A stretch of 64,000 bases of DNA from Actinomycetes bacterium (GCA_025363635.1 JANYDL010000040.1:54635-118634); one strand, 5' to 3'. Positions 8,949-18,792 are shown, numbered from the stretch's first letter. Notes: a model not told the origin generated them from the sequence alone. Numbers and translations are program-made.

Positions 8949-9976
8949 GCACCCTCGAGCCTATGATCTCCGTGCGCAACTTATGGAAGGTCTTTGGTTC
9001 GAACCCTGAAGGAGTAATTGGATCCTCTGATGCACAACTTTCTCGAACCCAGCTGCGAGCAAAGACTGGCAACACCATTGCCGTCCGGGATGTTTCCTTC
9101 GATGTAGCACCTGGGGAAGTTTTCGTGGTGATGGGGCTTTCGGGATCTGGAAAATCAACTCTTGTCCGATGCATGACCCGTTTGATTGAACCGACTCGTG
9201 GCGAACTAAGACTTCAAGGTGAAGACATTGTGAAGGCAGACGCCAGGAGGCTTCGTGAACTTCGCAGAACACGTTTTTCGATGGTCTTTCAACATTTCGG
9301 CCTATTGCCACACCGTCAAGTGATAGACAACATTGCTTATAGTTTAGAAATAAACGGAGTAGGGAAAGATGCGCGTCACGCTCGTGCAAGTGAAGTGATT
9401 GATCTCGTGGGGCTTCAGGGATATGCCCACGCATACCCCGAGCAACTTTCTGGTGGAATGCAACAGCGGGTTGGATTGGCGCGGGCGCTCGCGGTCGACC
9501 CTCAGGTGCTCTTTTTGGATGAGCCATTTAGTGCGCTAGATCCGCTCATTCGCAGAGATATGCAAGCTGAGGTTATTCGACTACATCATGAACTTGGAAA
9601 GACGATGGTATTCATAACCCACGATCTTGCGGAGGCGGTGAAGTTGGGGGATCGCATTGCGATCATGAGAGATGGCGCCGTTGTTCAAATTGGGACCCCG
9701 GAACAATTGGTTGCCGAACCTGCTGATGAGTATGTTGCAAATTTTGTACGCGATTTTCCGAAGTCGCATGTATTAACTCTTCGTTGGATCGCTCGACCAC
9801 CCACGCCAGAGGAAGATCTATTAGGTCCCATACTTTCGCCTTCAATTTCGGTTCGAGATGCGGCGCGTCAGGTTTTAGAAGCTCGTACGGTCGTGCGGAT
9901 TATGGAAGGCCAGACTCTGTTGGGCGTCGTCGGCGCAGAAGACATACTTTCGGTTATTGCGGGGGTACGTAATTAA
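8945..9976 (+). CDS. ABC transporter ATPase for betaine/choline uptake (ProV/OpuAA-like)
   Basis: A 343-aa ATPase with Walker [10 protein letters not shown] (about 64-72), signature LSGGMQQR (168-175), Walker B LFLDEP (189-194) and the H-loop ITHD. A C-terminal CBS-like tail ([28 protein letters not shown]) is shortened to about one repeat, where ProV/OpuAA usually have two. An N-terminal insertion (ELRAKTG-type segment before the nucleotide fold) is also typical of ProV. The start overlaps the dehydrogenase stop in ATGA. It energises the fused permease encoded next. Confidence 0.9.
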   Translation: MSTLEPMISVRNLWKVFGSNPEGVIGSSDAQLSRTQLRAKTGNTIAVRDVSFDVAPGEVFVVMGLSGSGKSTLVRCMTRLIEPTRGELRLQGEDIVKADARRLRELRRTRFSMVFQHFGLLPHRQVIDNIAYSLEINGVGKDARHARASEVIDLVGLQGYAHAYPEQLSGGMQQRVGLARALAVDPQVLFLDEPFSALDPLIRRDMQAEVIRLHHELGKTMVFITHDLAEAVKLGDRIAIMRDGAVVQIGTPEQLVAEPADEYVANFVRDFPKSHVLTLRWIARPPTPEEDLLGPILSPSISVRDAARQVLEARTVVRIMEGQTLLGVVGAEDILSVIAGVRN

Positions 9977-11982
9977 TGTCCAACAGCGTTTTGGGAAGAG
10001 AAGTTAAGGAAGTTGCTAGCGAGCCAAGACGAAAACTATCTTTGACGGGCAGGCGCTCTACCTATTTAAGTGCGACATTTTTAATCTTTGCAATCGGCCT
10101 TCGCGGTAAAGCGACATTGCCTCTTGATCGATCTTCTTTGACTTCATTTCAGGAGTCGTTAAATAGCTTTAGCGCATGGATTGATAACAATCGTGATTCG
10201 AACCCTTTCTTTACGACATTTATAAATGTAGTGAGAAATTCAATCGACTGGTTGGTGCGATCTTTACAGCTTGGCATCAGCCAGACTGGCGATACTCGTC
10301 TGATTCCTCAAATCGGCTGGCTTGGTGTTGTGGCGACTATTGGCTGTGTCGTATATGCAATCGCAAATATTAGGATGTCAATTTTCGCTATGAGTGGGTT
10401 CGTGGTCTTAGGTTTATTGGGTTTTTGGCAAGAGTCAATGGATACATTGGCCCTCACTCTCGCCGCCGTATGTCTATCGCTCATTATCGGAATTCCATTG
10501 GGTGTCTTAGCTGGGCTCTTTCCTAAGTTTGAGAATTTTCTTACGCCCGCCCTGGATTTTGCGCAAGTCATGCCGACATTTGTGTATTTGACTCCGGTAA
10601 CGCTCTTTTTTCTCATAGGTCCAGCATCAGCCACAATCGTGACGTTGATATACGCAGTACCACCTGCTCTGAGAATTACGGCCGTTGCGATAAAGGAAGT
10701 TCCGTGGTCGAGCGTGGAAGCAGCTGTTTCTATGGGGTCGACGCGGTGGCAGGCACTTAGAAAAGTGCAGTTGCCTCAGGCAAAACGAACTATTGTGGTC
10801 GGGATTAATCAAACAATCATGGCGGCACTTTCGATGGTGACCATCGCGGCGCTGATAGATGCTCCGGGTTTAGGGCAAGTCGTGGTGAGGGCGCTTGAAT
10901 CTTTGGATGTTGGAAGATCTTTTCAGGCAGGTCTTGGAATTGTGATTCTGGCAGTAGTACTTGATCGATCAACGACTGCGGTCGCCTCGAGAGTTGATTC
11001 TGGCAATGTAATTCTTTCTGGCCAGCGCACCCGTCGGACCACCTGGGTTGGCTTGGGGATTATCGCGTTGTTCACGATCTATCTCTCGCGAATAATTTCA
11101 TGGGCTGGTGCATTCCCAGGCGCAGGTTTGTTCGGACGAACGATTTCTAATTGGGTCAACAATTATGTGAATTGGTTTCAAATGCATTTTGTTAACATTA
11201 CAAATGACATCACGAATGTATTTTCTTATGGGTTAATAAATCCAATGCAGACACTTTTGACTCAAAGTCCCTGGTTTATCACGGGTTTTGCCTTGGTCGC
11301 TTTAGGAGCAATCTTCGGCGGTAAAAAACTTGCGGGCATTTCCGCATTTTGCGTATTAGCAATTGTAGGTACAGGGTTGTGGTCAGACACGATGGTGACG
11401 TTGGCGTCAACCCTTGTCGCTGCTTTTATTACTGTTGCACTTGGCATTGTGGTTGGTACGTGGATTGGTCGAAACAAGCGCGCTGATAAATGGATTCGTC
11501 CTATTCTCGATGCTGGCCAAGTTTTACCCGCCTTCGTATACCTTGTTCCGTTTTTGGGACTTTTTGGAGCAACAAGATTTACCGCAATTATGGCAGCCGT
11601 TGTTTATGCTGCACCGGCGTCGATTAAATTGATGGCCGATGGAATTCGCGGTGTTCCCGCCACAATTATTGAAGCCGCAACCGCGGCCGGCTCTTCGCCG
11701 TGGCAAATGATCATCAAAGTTCAAATTCCGAGTGCTAGACGAGCACTTGCTCTTGCCACCAATCAAGGCATTATCTATGTTTTAGCAATGATCGTTGTTG
11801 GGGGTCTCGTAGGCGCGGGTGGACTCGGTTATCTAGTGGTCGCTGGCTTTTCACAAGAAAATCTCAAGGGCAAGGGCCTGGCTGCTGGCCTTGCAATAGT
11901 ACTTCTGGGCATAATGTTGGATCGGATTACCCAGGCAATTGCGCATAAAAATTCGAAAGAGTTCGCTAACGCAGGACACTAA
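9976..11982 (+). CDS. Tandem-fused ABC permease (two ProW-like domains in one chain)
   Basis: At 668 aa it is about twice a single ProW. Two homologous MetI-type permease units are visible. The first has FAQVMPTFVYLTP and the EAA loop EAAVSMGSTRWQALRKVQLPQA; the second has AGQVLPAFVYLVP and EAATAAGSSPWQMIIKVQIPSA. Each unit has about five to six hydrophobic segments, with extra segments near residues 30-50 and 350-380. A fused pair would form the whole transmembrane core from one polypeptide. The start overlaps the ATPase stop (TAATG), and the substrate-binding gene follows. Substrate is most likely choline or glycine betaine. Confidence 0.88.
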   Translation: MSNSVLGREVKEVASEPRRKLSLTGRRSTYLSATFLIFAIGLRGKATLPLDRSSLTSFQESLNSFSAWIDNNRDSNPFFTTFINVVRNSIDWLVRSLQLGISQTGDTRLIPQIGWLGVVATIGCVVYAIANIRMSIFAMSGFVVLGLLGFWQESMDTLALTLAAVCLSLIIGIPLGVLAGLFPKFENFLTPALDFAQVMPTFVYLTPVTLFFLIGPASATIVTLIYAVPPALRITAVAIKEVPWSSVEAAVSMGSTRWQALRKVQLPQAKRTIVVGINQTIMAALSMVTIAALIDAPGLGQVVVRALESLDVGRSFQAGLGIVILAVVLDRSTTAVASRVDSGNVILSGQRTRRTTWVGLGIIALFTIYLSRIISWAGAFPGAGLFGRTISNWVNNYVNWFQMHFVNITNDITNVFSYGLINPMQTLLTQSPWFITGFALVALGAIFGGKKLAGISAFCVLAIVGTGLWSDTMVTLASTLVAAFITVALGIVVGTWIGRNKRADKWIRPILDAGQVLPAFVYLVPFLGLFGATRFTAIMAAVVYAAPASIKLMADGIRGVPATIIEAATAAGSSPWQMIIKVQIPSARRALALATNQGIIYVLAMIVVGGLVGAGGLGYLVVAGFSQENLKGKGLAAGLAIVLLGIMLDRITQAIAHKNSKEFANAGH

Positions 11983-12052
11983 TAATAGGTTCCGCTATTC
12001 ATTCGAATTGCGGTTAAGAACGACTTCGGTCGTTGGATCAGGAGGAAGCGCA

Positions 12053-13018
12053 ATGTTTCAAGGACATCGTGCTCGGAAGAGGACAACATACGCATTGCTC
12101 GTTGGCGCGGTAGCGTTTGCGCTATCAACTGGCGGAAGTGCGCAGGCTGGCTATACACGAGCTGCTGCAAAGTGCGGAACAGTGAATCTGGCTGACAATG
12201 CCTGGGTGGGTTATGAAGCCAACCTCGCGGTCGTTGCCTACGTTCTCAAGCAAAACCTTGGCTGCAAAGTCGTGGTTAAGAACATCAGCGAAGAAATATC
12301 TTGGCAAGGATTTCAGTCGGGCCAGGTAGATGCAATTCTTGAAAATTGGGGCCACGAAGACTTAGCAAAGAAATATATCACCACGCAAAAAGTCGCAATT
12401 GACCTTGGCCCAACCGGCAACAAGGGCATTATCGGTTGGTATGTAGTTCCTTGGATGGCCAAAAAGTATCCTGACATCTTGAATTATAAGAATCTAAATA
12501 AATACGCTTTGCTTTTCAAGAATTCTGAATCGGGTTCGCTCGGAGCTTTTCTTGACGGAGATCCCTCATATGTCACCAACGATGAGGCACTCATTAAGAA
12601 TCTGAAGCTTAATTTTAAAGTAATTTATACTGGAAGCGAAGCAGCTCTTATTACTTCCTTCCGTACAGCGCAGGCCCAGAAGAAGCCGATGATCGGATAT
12701 TTTTATGAACCGCAGTGGTTCTTGGCTCAGGTACCTTTGAAACAGGTTGCACTACCTCCTTACAAGGCTGGTTGCGATGCCGATCCAAAGAAAGTTGCGT
12801 GTGATTACCCACCATATGTACTCAATAAAATCGCTCGCACGAAGTTCATGAATTCGAGCTCACCCGCAGTAAAGGTGATTAAGAACTTTTCCTGGACCAA
12901 TGACGATCAAAACTCAGTTGCAAAATCCATTGCAGTTGACAAATTAAGTGATGACGCAGCGGCCAAGATTTGGGTTGATGCACATGCTGCTCAAGTAAAA
13001 GGGTGGATCAGTAAGTAA
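12053..13018 (+). CDS. Substrate-binding protein for betaine/choline (ProX/OpuAC-like)
   Basis: A 321-aa secreted protein. ATG at 12053 has GGAGGAAG at 12041-12048; a longer frame from 11939 lies inside the permease gene and has no ribosome site. The first ~34 residues form a signal peptide (RKR, then a hydrophobic stretch ending near SAQAG). The mature part fits the OpuAC family of glycine betaine/choline binding proteins: VNLADNAWVGYEANLAVVAYVL, SWQGFQSGQVDAILENWGHED, IGWYVVPWMAKKYPD and IGYFYEPQWFLAQVPL. Several aromatic residues could build the usual cage for a trimethylammonium group. No lipobox Cys is seen, so anchoring is unclear. Confidence 0.88.
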   Translation: MFQGHRARKRTTYALLVGAVAFALSTGGSAQAGYTRAAAKCGTVNLADNAWVGYEANLAVVAYVLKQNLGCKVVVKNISEEISWQGFQSGQVDAILENWGHEDLAKKYITTQKVAIDLGPTGNKGIIGWYVVPWMAKKYPDILNYKNLNKYALLFKNSESGSLGAFLDGDPSYVTNDEALIKNLKLNFKVIYTGSEAALITSFRTAQAQKKPMIGYFYEPQWFLAQVPLKQVALPPYKAGCDADPKKVACDYPPYVLNKIARTKFMNSSSPAVKVIKNFSWTNDDQNSVAKSIAVDKLSDDAAAKIWVDAHAAQVKGWISK

Positions 13019-13063
13019 AGCGCGGTTAGTTCTCTCCTGAACTGACGAATATGTGGTTGCGAC

Positions 13064-13106
13064 GTACTTGCTTTGGACATCAATGGAGAGGGACCAAAGC
13101 AAGTAC
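13064..13106 (+). terminator. Perfect 13-bp hairpin between the binding-protein and dehydrogenase genes
   Basis: GTACTTGCTTTGG (13064-13076) and CCAAAGCAAGTAC (13094-13106) are exact inverse complements around a 17-nt loop. No T-run follows, so it is not a classic intrinsic terminator. It may attenuate transcription or protect the upstream mRNA (abundant binding protein) from 3' decay. Confidence 0.5.
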
Positions 13107-13135
13107 TTCCACCGCCTGATAGAGAGTTGAACGTG

Positions 13136-14785
13136 ATGGATCAGCAGTACGACTACATCATTGTGGGAGGTGGGTCTGCAGGAAGTGCTCTCGGAAATCG
13201 ATTAAGTGCATCGCCCGAGAAGTCAGTCCTCATCCTTGAAGCTGGCCGGCGTGATTCAAAATGGGATGTGTTTATTCATATGCCTGCAGCGCTTTCTTTC
13301 CCTATCGGGAACAAGCGATACGACTGGAAATATGAGTCAGAGCCAGAACCTTTCATGAACAATCGTCGCATTTATCATGCGCGTGGAAAGGTCTTGGGCG
13401 GATCGAGCAGTATTAACGGAATGATTTGGCAACGGGGAAATCCATTGGATTTCGAGCGTTGGGCTGGCGACGCAGGTATGGAAAGTTGGGATTACGCTCA
13501 CTGCCTTCCATATTTCAAAAAGATGGAAAATTGCTTAGCCGATCCAACAAATTCCTTTCGAGGCAATTCTGGTCCACTCGAATTAGAGCGAGGCCCCATC
13601 AAGAGCCCTTTATTTGAGGCTTTTTTCGATTCCACGGTACAAGCGGGATATGCACGAACAGATGATGTCAATGGATTTAAGCAAGAAGGTTTTGCAGCCT
13701 TTGATCGCAACATACGAAGAGGAAGACGTTTGAGCGCTGCGCGCGCGTACCTCTATCCGGTACGGAGAAGAAAGAATCTGGACATCAAAACCAAGGCAAT
13801 GGTCTCTAAGGTCATCTTTGAGGGAACGCGTGCTGTCGGAGTGGAAGTTCTCATAAAAGGGAAGAGTCAAATCATTCACGGTAAAGAAATAGTGTTGTGC
13901 GGGGGAGCCATCAATACCCCTCAGATCTTGCAATTATCGGGGATTGGAAATGCGGCCAACTTAGAGAAACTTGGAATTGAGGTCGTCAAGAATCTGCCGG
14001 GGGTTGGATCCAATCTTCAAGATCATTTAGAGGTGTATGTTCAATATTCGTGCACCCAACCCGTGTCCATGCAACCTATGTTGAAGTTCTGGAGACGGCC
14101 CTTTATTGGCGCGGAATGGCTTTTCTTGCGAAAGGGTCCAGGGGCCACAAATCACTTTGAGGCCGGCGGGTTTACGAGAAGCAATCAATCGGTTGCCTAC
14201 CCAAATCTTATGTTTCATTTTCTTCCTCTTGCCATTCGTTATGATGGAACAGCACCGTCGGGCGGACATGGCTATCAGGTGCATGTGGGTCCGATGTATT
14301 CGAATTCGCGAGGATCGATCACGATAAAAAGTACAAACCCTCTTGATAAGCCTTCTATGCTTTTCAATTACCTTTCTACCGATCAGGATCGTCAGGAGTG
14401 GATCGAAGCAATACATATCGCACGCTCGATATTGACGCAGAGGGCAATGAATCCCTTCAATGGTGGCGAAGTTTCGCCTGGCCCTCAGGTTTCCACAGAT
14501 GAGGAAATTCTTGATTGGGTTCGACGTGATGGGGAGACTGCTCTGCACCCATCGTGTACGGCGAAAATGGGAACTGATGACATGTCCGTAGTAGATCCAT
14601 TGACAATGAAGGTCCATGGAGTTGAAGGTCTCCGAGTAGTGGACGCCTCCGTCTTTCCTTACGTGACGAACGGAAATATTTATGCACCCGTGATGATGGT
14701 CGCTGAGAAGGCCGCCGATCTGATTTTAGGTAATGAGCCACTTCCGCCAGAGCCACTCGAGTTCTATCGCCATGCCATTGCCTGA
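13136..14785 (+). CDS. betA: GMC-family choline dehydrogenase
   Basis: A 549-aa FAD-dependent GMC oxidoreductase. The dinucleotide fold [19 protein letters not shown] opens the protein; then come [19 protein letters not shown], the second GMC signature [28 protein letters not shown], and the catalytic His region HPSCTAKMG plus [28 protein letters not shown]. These match BetA-type choline dehydrogenases. ATG at 13136 (or GTG at 13133) starts the domain properly; the frame upstream to 13073 crosses the hairpin and is unlikely to be translated. It supplies betaine aldehyde to the BetB-like enzyme. Other alcohol substrates cannot be excluded. Confidence 0.85.
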   Translation: MDQQYDYIIVGGGSAGSALGNRLSASPEKSVLILEAGRRDSKWDVFIHMPAALSFPIGNKRYDWKYESEPEPFMNNRRIYHARGKVLGGSSSINGMIWQRGNPLDFERWAGDAGMESWDYAHCLPYFKKMENCLADPTNSFRGNSGPLELERGPIKSPLFEAFFDSTVQAGYARTDDVNGFKQEGFAAFDRNIRRGRRLSAARAYLYPVRRRKNLDIKTKAMVSKVIFEGTRAVGVEVLIKGKSQIIHGKEIVLCGGAINTPQILQLSGIGNAANLEKLGIEVVKNLPGVGSNLQDHLEVYVQYSCTQPVSMQPMLKFWRRPFIGAEWLFLRKGPGATNHFEAGGFTRSNQSVAYPNLMFHFLPLAIRYDGTAPSGGHGYQVHVGPMYSNSRGSITIKSTNPLDKPSMLFNYLSTDQDRQEWIEAIHIARSILTQRAMNPFNGGEVSPGPQVSTDEEILDWVRRDGETALHPSCTAKMGTDDMSVVDPLTMKVHGVEGLRVVDASVFPYVTNGNIYAPVMMVAEKAADLILGNEPLPPEPLEFYRHAIA

Positions 14786-15605
14786 GCAGGTTCCATCGTC
14801 GATAGCACGTGTTAGGACTCAGAAAACAGACTCGGTGGATTTTTCGACCGATAGCGTGGTCGTTGAAGAGCCTCTTGAAATTCGCCTGAAGCGTGGAAGT
14901 GTCGAAGAACAATTGGGAATTACTATGCGAACACCCGGATCAGATCTGGAACTTGCTGCAGGATTCATCTGGGGAGAAGGTTTTTTGGTCCAGCAAGATG
15001 ATCTTTTAGAAATCAAAGTATGCGCTGACCGAGCACTGACACCGCGTCAAAGAGCCAACGTCGTCATCGCTGAGGTATCCGAAAGTTCTTCGTTGCCATC
15101 TCGTTCCTTGGAACGTCGCTTTACCATGACTTCTGCGTGTGGAGTTTGCGGCTCAACAAATATAGATGACTTACACAAACGAGGAATTAACAATGTCACG
15201 CAAGTTGGTTTTTCTACCAAAGACTTGGCCGGGATGACTGAATTTCTTGATAGCGGCCAGAATATCTTTGAAAAAACTGGTGGCCTGCATGCTGCACTCT
15301 TGGTAGATCCTGCGGGCAAGCCTCGGATTATTCGCGAAGACGTTGGAAGGCACAATGCCGTAGATAAAGTTATTGGTTCCATGGTGATGGGTCGAGACCT
15401 TCCCTTGAGTGGATGGGTCCTTGTTGTTTCGAGTCGGGTTGGATATGAAATTGTTCAAAAAGCAATCGTGGCCGGTGTATCGGCCGTTGTTGGTGTATCG
15501 GCTCCTACTTCCCTCGCTATTGATCTAGCCTCGCAATTCAATATGTCGCTCCTTGCTTTTGCGCGCAACGGAAAAGCAAAGGTTTATTTACCTCTGTTAG
15601 GGTGA
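14772..15605 (+). CDS. fdhD: FdhD, formate dehydrogenase sulfurtransferase
   Basis: A 277-aa FdhD protein with the catalytic pair Cys123/Cys126 in [10 protein letters not shown], plus [39 protein letters not shown] and [13 protein letters not shown]. FdhD carries sulfur from a cysteine desulfurase to the molybdenum centre of formate dehydrogenase. ATG at 14772 overlaps the end of betA by 14 nt. No formate dehydrogenase gene lies in the window, so its client must be encoded elsewhere. Its place in the choline/betaine gene string implies that formate is an end product of methyl oxidation here (inference). Confidence 0.93.
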   Translation: MPLPEQVPSSIARVRTQKTDSVDFSTDSVVVEEPLEIRLKRGSVEEQLGITMRTPGSDLELAAGFIWGEGFLVQQDDLLEIKVCADRALTPRQRANVVIAEVSESSSLPSRSLERRFTMTSACGVCGSTNIDDLHKRGINNVTQVGFSTKDLAGMTEFLDSGQNIFEKTGGLHAALLVDPAGKPRIIREDVGRHNAVDKVIGSMVMGRDLPLSGWVLVVSSRVGYEIVQKAIVAGVSAVVGVSAPTSLAIDLASQFNMSLLAFARNGKAKVYLPLLG

Positions 15606-15609
15606 GGTT

Positions 15610-16353
15610 ATGAAGTGGCGTTTGTTGATCATTTTGCTTATAACTTCATGTCTTGGATTTTCGCGTGCGGAAGCAAGTCAGACGCAATTGACTGTATTCG
15701 CGGCATCAAGTTTGAATCAAACATTCACTGATTTAGGAAAGAAATTTGAGCTCACTCATCAGGATGTTAAAGTCCAATTTTCCTTCGCCTCATCGTCGAC
15801 TCTGGCTGCACAAATCAAGGCCGGCGCGCCTGCAGATGTGTTTGCCTCGGCATCCGAAGAAGATATGAGCAAAGTCTCGACCGAAGTTCCTGAGTCAACA
15901 TTGTTAGTTGCAAATCGCATTGTTTTAGGAGTCTTGCCCTCATCACGTATATCCATAAACAAGTTGACGGATCTAAATAAGCCAGGAGTTAAGTGGGTCC
16001 AGTGCGCTCACTCTGCGCCTTGTGGAATAGCGACTGACCGGGCGCTCAGTACGTTCGGGAAAGTAAAATCGCGCCCTGTCTCGTTTGAGGCAAATGCATC
16101 ATCGGTTGCGGCGAAGCTCCTAAGTGGAGAGGTGGATGCAGCATTTATTTATCACACGGATTTTGTGGCACACGATAGAGAAATTTATGAAGTGCGATTT
16201 AGAGACACTGCATCCACGCAAACTCGATATGCGATAGGCGTTGTCGCGCAAAGTAAAAACAGAGATAGTGCCAGAGCATTTGTGAAGTTTGTACTTTCGC
16301 CCAAAGGCATGGTCGTTTTGTCTCGTGCCGGTTTCAGCAAGATCACACCGTGA
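15610..16353 (+). CDS. modA: Molybdate-binding protein ModA
   Basis: A 247-aa periplasmic-type binding protein. The N-terminal hydrophobic signal ends near residue 23; LITSC could be a lipobox with Cys14. The mature part shows LTVFAASSLNQTF, FSFASSSTLAAQIKAGAPADVFASA, RIVLGVLPSSR, CGIATDRAL, VDAAFIYHTDF and SPKGMVVLSRAGF, all typical of ModA/tungstate-binding proteins. It begins 4 nt after fdhD and overlaps modB by 4 nt. It would capture molybdate for cofactor synthesis. Confidence 0.9.
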   Translation: MKWRLLIILLITSCLGFSRAEASQTQLTVFAASSLNQTFTDLGKKFELTHQDVKVQFSFASSSTLAAQIKAGAPADVFASASEEDMSKVSTEVPESTLLVANRIVLGVLPSSRISINKLTDLNKPGVKWVQCAHSAPCGIATDRALSTFGKVKSRPVSFEANASSVAAKLLSGEVDAAFIYHTDFVAHDREIYEVRFRDTASTQTRYAIGVVAQSKNRDSARAFVKFVLSPKGMVVLSRAGFSKITP

Positions 16354-17135
16354 AGAGAATTGATTGGCTCAACCGGCTCTTTGCGACCGTTGCAAGTTTA
16401 GTAATTATCTTGCCGGTAATTGCGCTCTTCGGGAAAGTTCCTTGGGGATCACTTCTGACAAGACTTTCAGAACCCAATTCCTTAAAGGCGATTCAGTTAT
16501 CTCTTTGGACATCGGTCAGCGCGACAGCAATTAGCGTGGTTTTGGGTGTTCCACTTGCTTGGGTTCTCGCCAAAGGCAATACGCGCTTGACCAATCTGCT
16601 TCGTCCGCTTGTTCTAGCTCCGATTGTGCTACCTCCCACCGTTGCCGGCGTCGCCCTGCTGGCTTTGATGGGGCGAAGTGGATTAATAGGAAAACATATA
16701 TACAACTGGACAGGGTGGTCAATGCCATTTACAACGAGCGCAGTTATTTTTGCTGGCGTTTTTGTTGGAACTCCTTTTCTCACTTTGGTCGTAGAGTCAA
16801 CTTTTCGCCATCTGCCAGTCGATCAGCAAGATGCTGCGGAAATAGATAGAGCCAGCGCCTTCGAATTGTTTTGGAGGATTGCTCTTCCGCAGTCGAGAAA
16901 CGGGATTGCTACGGGTGCAATTCTGGCTTGGGCTCGAGCCCTCGGAGAGTTCGGTGCCACGATCATGTTTGCTGGCGCACTTCCTTCACTCACTCAAACG
17001 TGGCCGATGCAGGTATATTTTGATCTGGATCAAGACATGAGCGCGGCTTATGCACTAAGTGCAGTTATGGCAATTCTCGCGATTGGAGTTGTCTACTCGC
17101 TCCGAAATCAACTACGAGAGGCATTCACATCTTGA
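16350..17135 (+). CDS. modB: Molybdate ABC permease ModB
   Basis: A 261-aa MetI-type permease with about five to six membrane segments. The EAA loop reads EIDRASAFELFWRIALPQSRNGIATG, and ALGEFGATIMFAGALPSLTQTWPM is the characteristic ModB stretch. GTG at 16350 overlaps the modA stop (GTGA). No ModC ATPase follows, so an ATPase encoded elsewhere, or one shared between importers, must drive it. Confidence 0.92.
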   Translation: MKRIDWLNRLFATVASLVIILPVIALFGKVPWGSLLTRLSEPNSLKAIQLSLWTSVSATAISVVLGVPLAWVLAKGNTRLTNLLRPLVLAPIVLPPTVAGVALLALMGRSGLIGKHIYNWTGWSMPFTTSAVIFAGVFVGTPFLTLVVESTFRHLPVDQQDAAEIDRASAFELFWRIALPQSRNGIATGAILAWARALGEFGATIMFAGALPSLTQTWPMQVYFDLDQDMSAAYALSAVMAILAIGVVYSLRNQLREAFTS

Positions 17136-17368
17136 TTACCGTACGGTTTTTTGCTTCTGCTCGTGCAGCCACGGGAAATTCAGAAATTATGATGAATTCG
17201 TCAACTGTGAACGAACTGATCAGCGAATGCTCCAAGGGAAATGCGCACTTGTTCACTATTCTTGGCCAATGTAGCTTTCTCGTTAATGGGGTTGTGGTTC
17301 ACGATAGAAACCACGTCATAGGTGAGAATAGTCAGATTGATGTCCTTCCGCCCTTTGCTGGCGGTTAA
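17132..17368 (+). CDS. moaD: MoaD, molybdopterin synthase small subunit
   Basis: A 78-aa ubiquitin-fold sulfur carrier that ends in PPFAGG, the Gly-Gly tail that is thiocarboxylated. ITVRFFASARAATG at the start and CSFLVNGVVV in the middle fit MoaD. TTG at 17132 overlaps the modB stop (TTGA), so it belongs to the plus-strand transcript rather than to the moa operon opposite. Its stop is directly adjacent to the stop of moaA. It partners with MoaE encoded at 18367-18792. Confidence 0.9.
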   Translation: MITVRFFASARAATGNSEIMMNSSTVNELISECSKGNAHLFTILGQCSFLVNGVVVHDRNHVIGENSQIDVLPPFAGG

Positions 17369-18370
17369 TCAGCCCCCGATAGCAGACATGGGGCGATGAG
17401 GTTGCACAAATGAAAGATCGTTGATTCCATGACCAGCTAATTTACCTCGCACTGTTTTAATGAAGCGCGAAGATATCTCGGCACTTATTTCTTCGTGGGT
17501 TCGACTGGTGTCTCGTAAAACTTTTCGTAGGTCCATTTCTTCTTGCGAAAAAAGACACGATCGAAGTTGTCCATCAGAGGTGAGTCTTAGACGATCGCAG
17601 GCTCCACAGAAGGGCTTCGAAACACTCGCGATGATTCCGACTTTATGTGGGCCGCCGTTTACGAAGAATTCTTCTGCTGGTGATGACCCGCGTACTGGAA
17701 CGGCGGTGAGTGAATACTGAGATGAGAGGTCCGCAAATATCCTTTCTGAACTGACCATGGTTGCGCGGTCCCATTTTCCGCCGGCATCCAATGGCATTTG
17801 TTCGATAAATCTTAGGTCGTATTCTTCTGCCAACGCCCAGGTCAATAGTTCAACTGCTTCAGTTTCGTTTACACCTTGCATAAGAACTGCATTGATCTTT
17901 ATGGGAGAGAGGCCCGCAAGTCTTGCCGCTTGAAGTCCATCAATAACATCCTCAAATCGATCACGAAAGGTCATCTCATGAAAGCGTTTGCGATTCAACG
18001 TATCAAGACTGACATTCACACGCTGCAATCCTGCCTCGAAAAGAGGTTGAGCAAGCTTTGCAAGACCCAGCCCATTTGTCGTCAAAGAAAGTTCTGGGGG
18101 AAACTCCAGTTCCGTTATCTGGGCAACGATGGAGACGATATCCGGGCGAAGAAGCGGTTCGCCACCAGTGAGTCGAATTTGGTTAATGCCATGACGCGTT
18201 GCGATATCGATGACAGTAATGAGTTCTTTCGTCGTGAGGAGTTCTTCTTTCGGCAGCCAAGAATTGAAATCATTGGGCATGCAATACGTGCACCGAAGCG
18301 AACATCGATCCGTGAGCGATACTCGCAGGTCACGGTGAACCCGATTGAAAGTGTCGATGAGATCGATCAT
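17369..18370 (-). CDS. moaA: GTP 3',8-cyclase MoaA
   Basis: A 333-aa radical SAM enzyme that makes the first molybdopterin precursor from GTP. The N-terminal cluster is Cys23/27/30 in DRCSLRCTYC, followed by IRLTGGEPLLRPD and TTNGLGL. The C-terminal cluster is in KPFCGACDRLRLTSDGQLRSC. The chain ends in MSAIGG, the Gly-Gly tail important for catalysis. ATG at 18370 overlaps the moaE stop (ATGA); ATG at 18385 is an alternative. It is the last gene of the minus-strand operon and converges with moaD without a gap. Confidence 0.94.
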   Translation of the reverse strand: MIDLIDTFNRVHRDLRVSLTDRCSLRCTYCMPNDFNSWLPKEELLTTKELITVIDIATRHGINQIRLTGGEPLLRPDIVSIVAQITELEFPPELSLTTNGLGLAKLAQPLFEAGLQRVNVSLDTLNRKRFHEMTFRDRFEDVIDGLQAARLAGLSPIKINAVLMQGVNETEAVELLTWALAEEYDLRFIEQMPLDAGGKWDRATMVSSERIFADLSSQYSLTAVPVRGSSPAEEFFVNGGPHKVGIIASVSKPFCGACDRLRLTSDGQLRSCLFSQEEMDLRKVLRDTSRTHEEISAEISSRFIKTVRGKLAGHGINDLSFVQPHRPMSAIGG

Positions 18371-18792
18371 GCAGAGTTCACCCATTCATTACTGCCATCA
18401 TCAAATATTTGATTCTTCCAGATGGGGACGCGAACTTTGATTTCGTCGATCAAGGTAGCGCAAGCCGTAAATGCCTCAGCGCGATGAGGGGCCGCCACCG
18501 CAACGACTAGCGCGCTTTCTCCCATAGGAATCTCTCCGTATCGGTGGATGACGGCGCAGCGTAAATCAGTGAAGCGGTTTGCAACTTCATGAACGACCTC
18601 TTGAATAATTCTTTCCGAAGTGGGATGAACTTCATATGCAAGTTGCAGAACTGTTCTTCCTTTGTCGTGATTTCGCACTTCGCCGCTAAAGGTCACTACA
18701 GCCCCACAATCTTGTGACCGCACTTTGCGCGCGAGCTCTTCCGCCGATATAAGGGAAGTTGTCAGCCTGGCTTCGACTACGAACGCACTCAA
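18367..18792 (-). CDS. moaE: MoaE, molybdopterin synthase large subunit
   Basis: A 141-aa MoaE. GAVVTFSGEVRNHDKGRTV, LAYEVHPTSERIIQEVV, VIHRYGEIPMGESALVVAVAAPHRAEAF and VPIWKNQIFDDGSNEWV carry the family residues, including the Lys of the active site (PIWKNQ). It converts cyclic pyranopterin monophosphate to molybdopterin with MoaD. TTG at 18792 overlaps the mogA stop (TTGA). Confidence 0.93.
   Translation of the reverse strand: MSAFVVEARLTTSLISAEELARKVRSQDCGAVVTFSGEVRNHDKGRTVLQLAYEVHPTSERIIQEVVHEVANRFTDLRCAVIHRYGEIPMGESALVVAVAAPHRAEAFTACATLIDEIKVRVPIWKNQIFDDGSNEWVNSA

Noticed and set aside
14027..14617. 196-codon minus-strand frame inside betA
   Set aside because: It lies opposite strongly conserved GMC motifs and has no recognisable domain or ribosome site.
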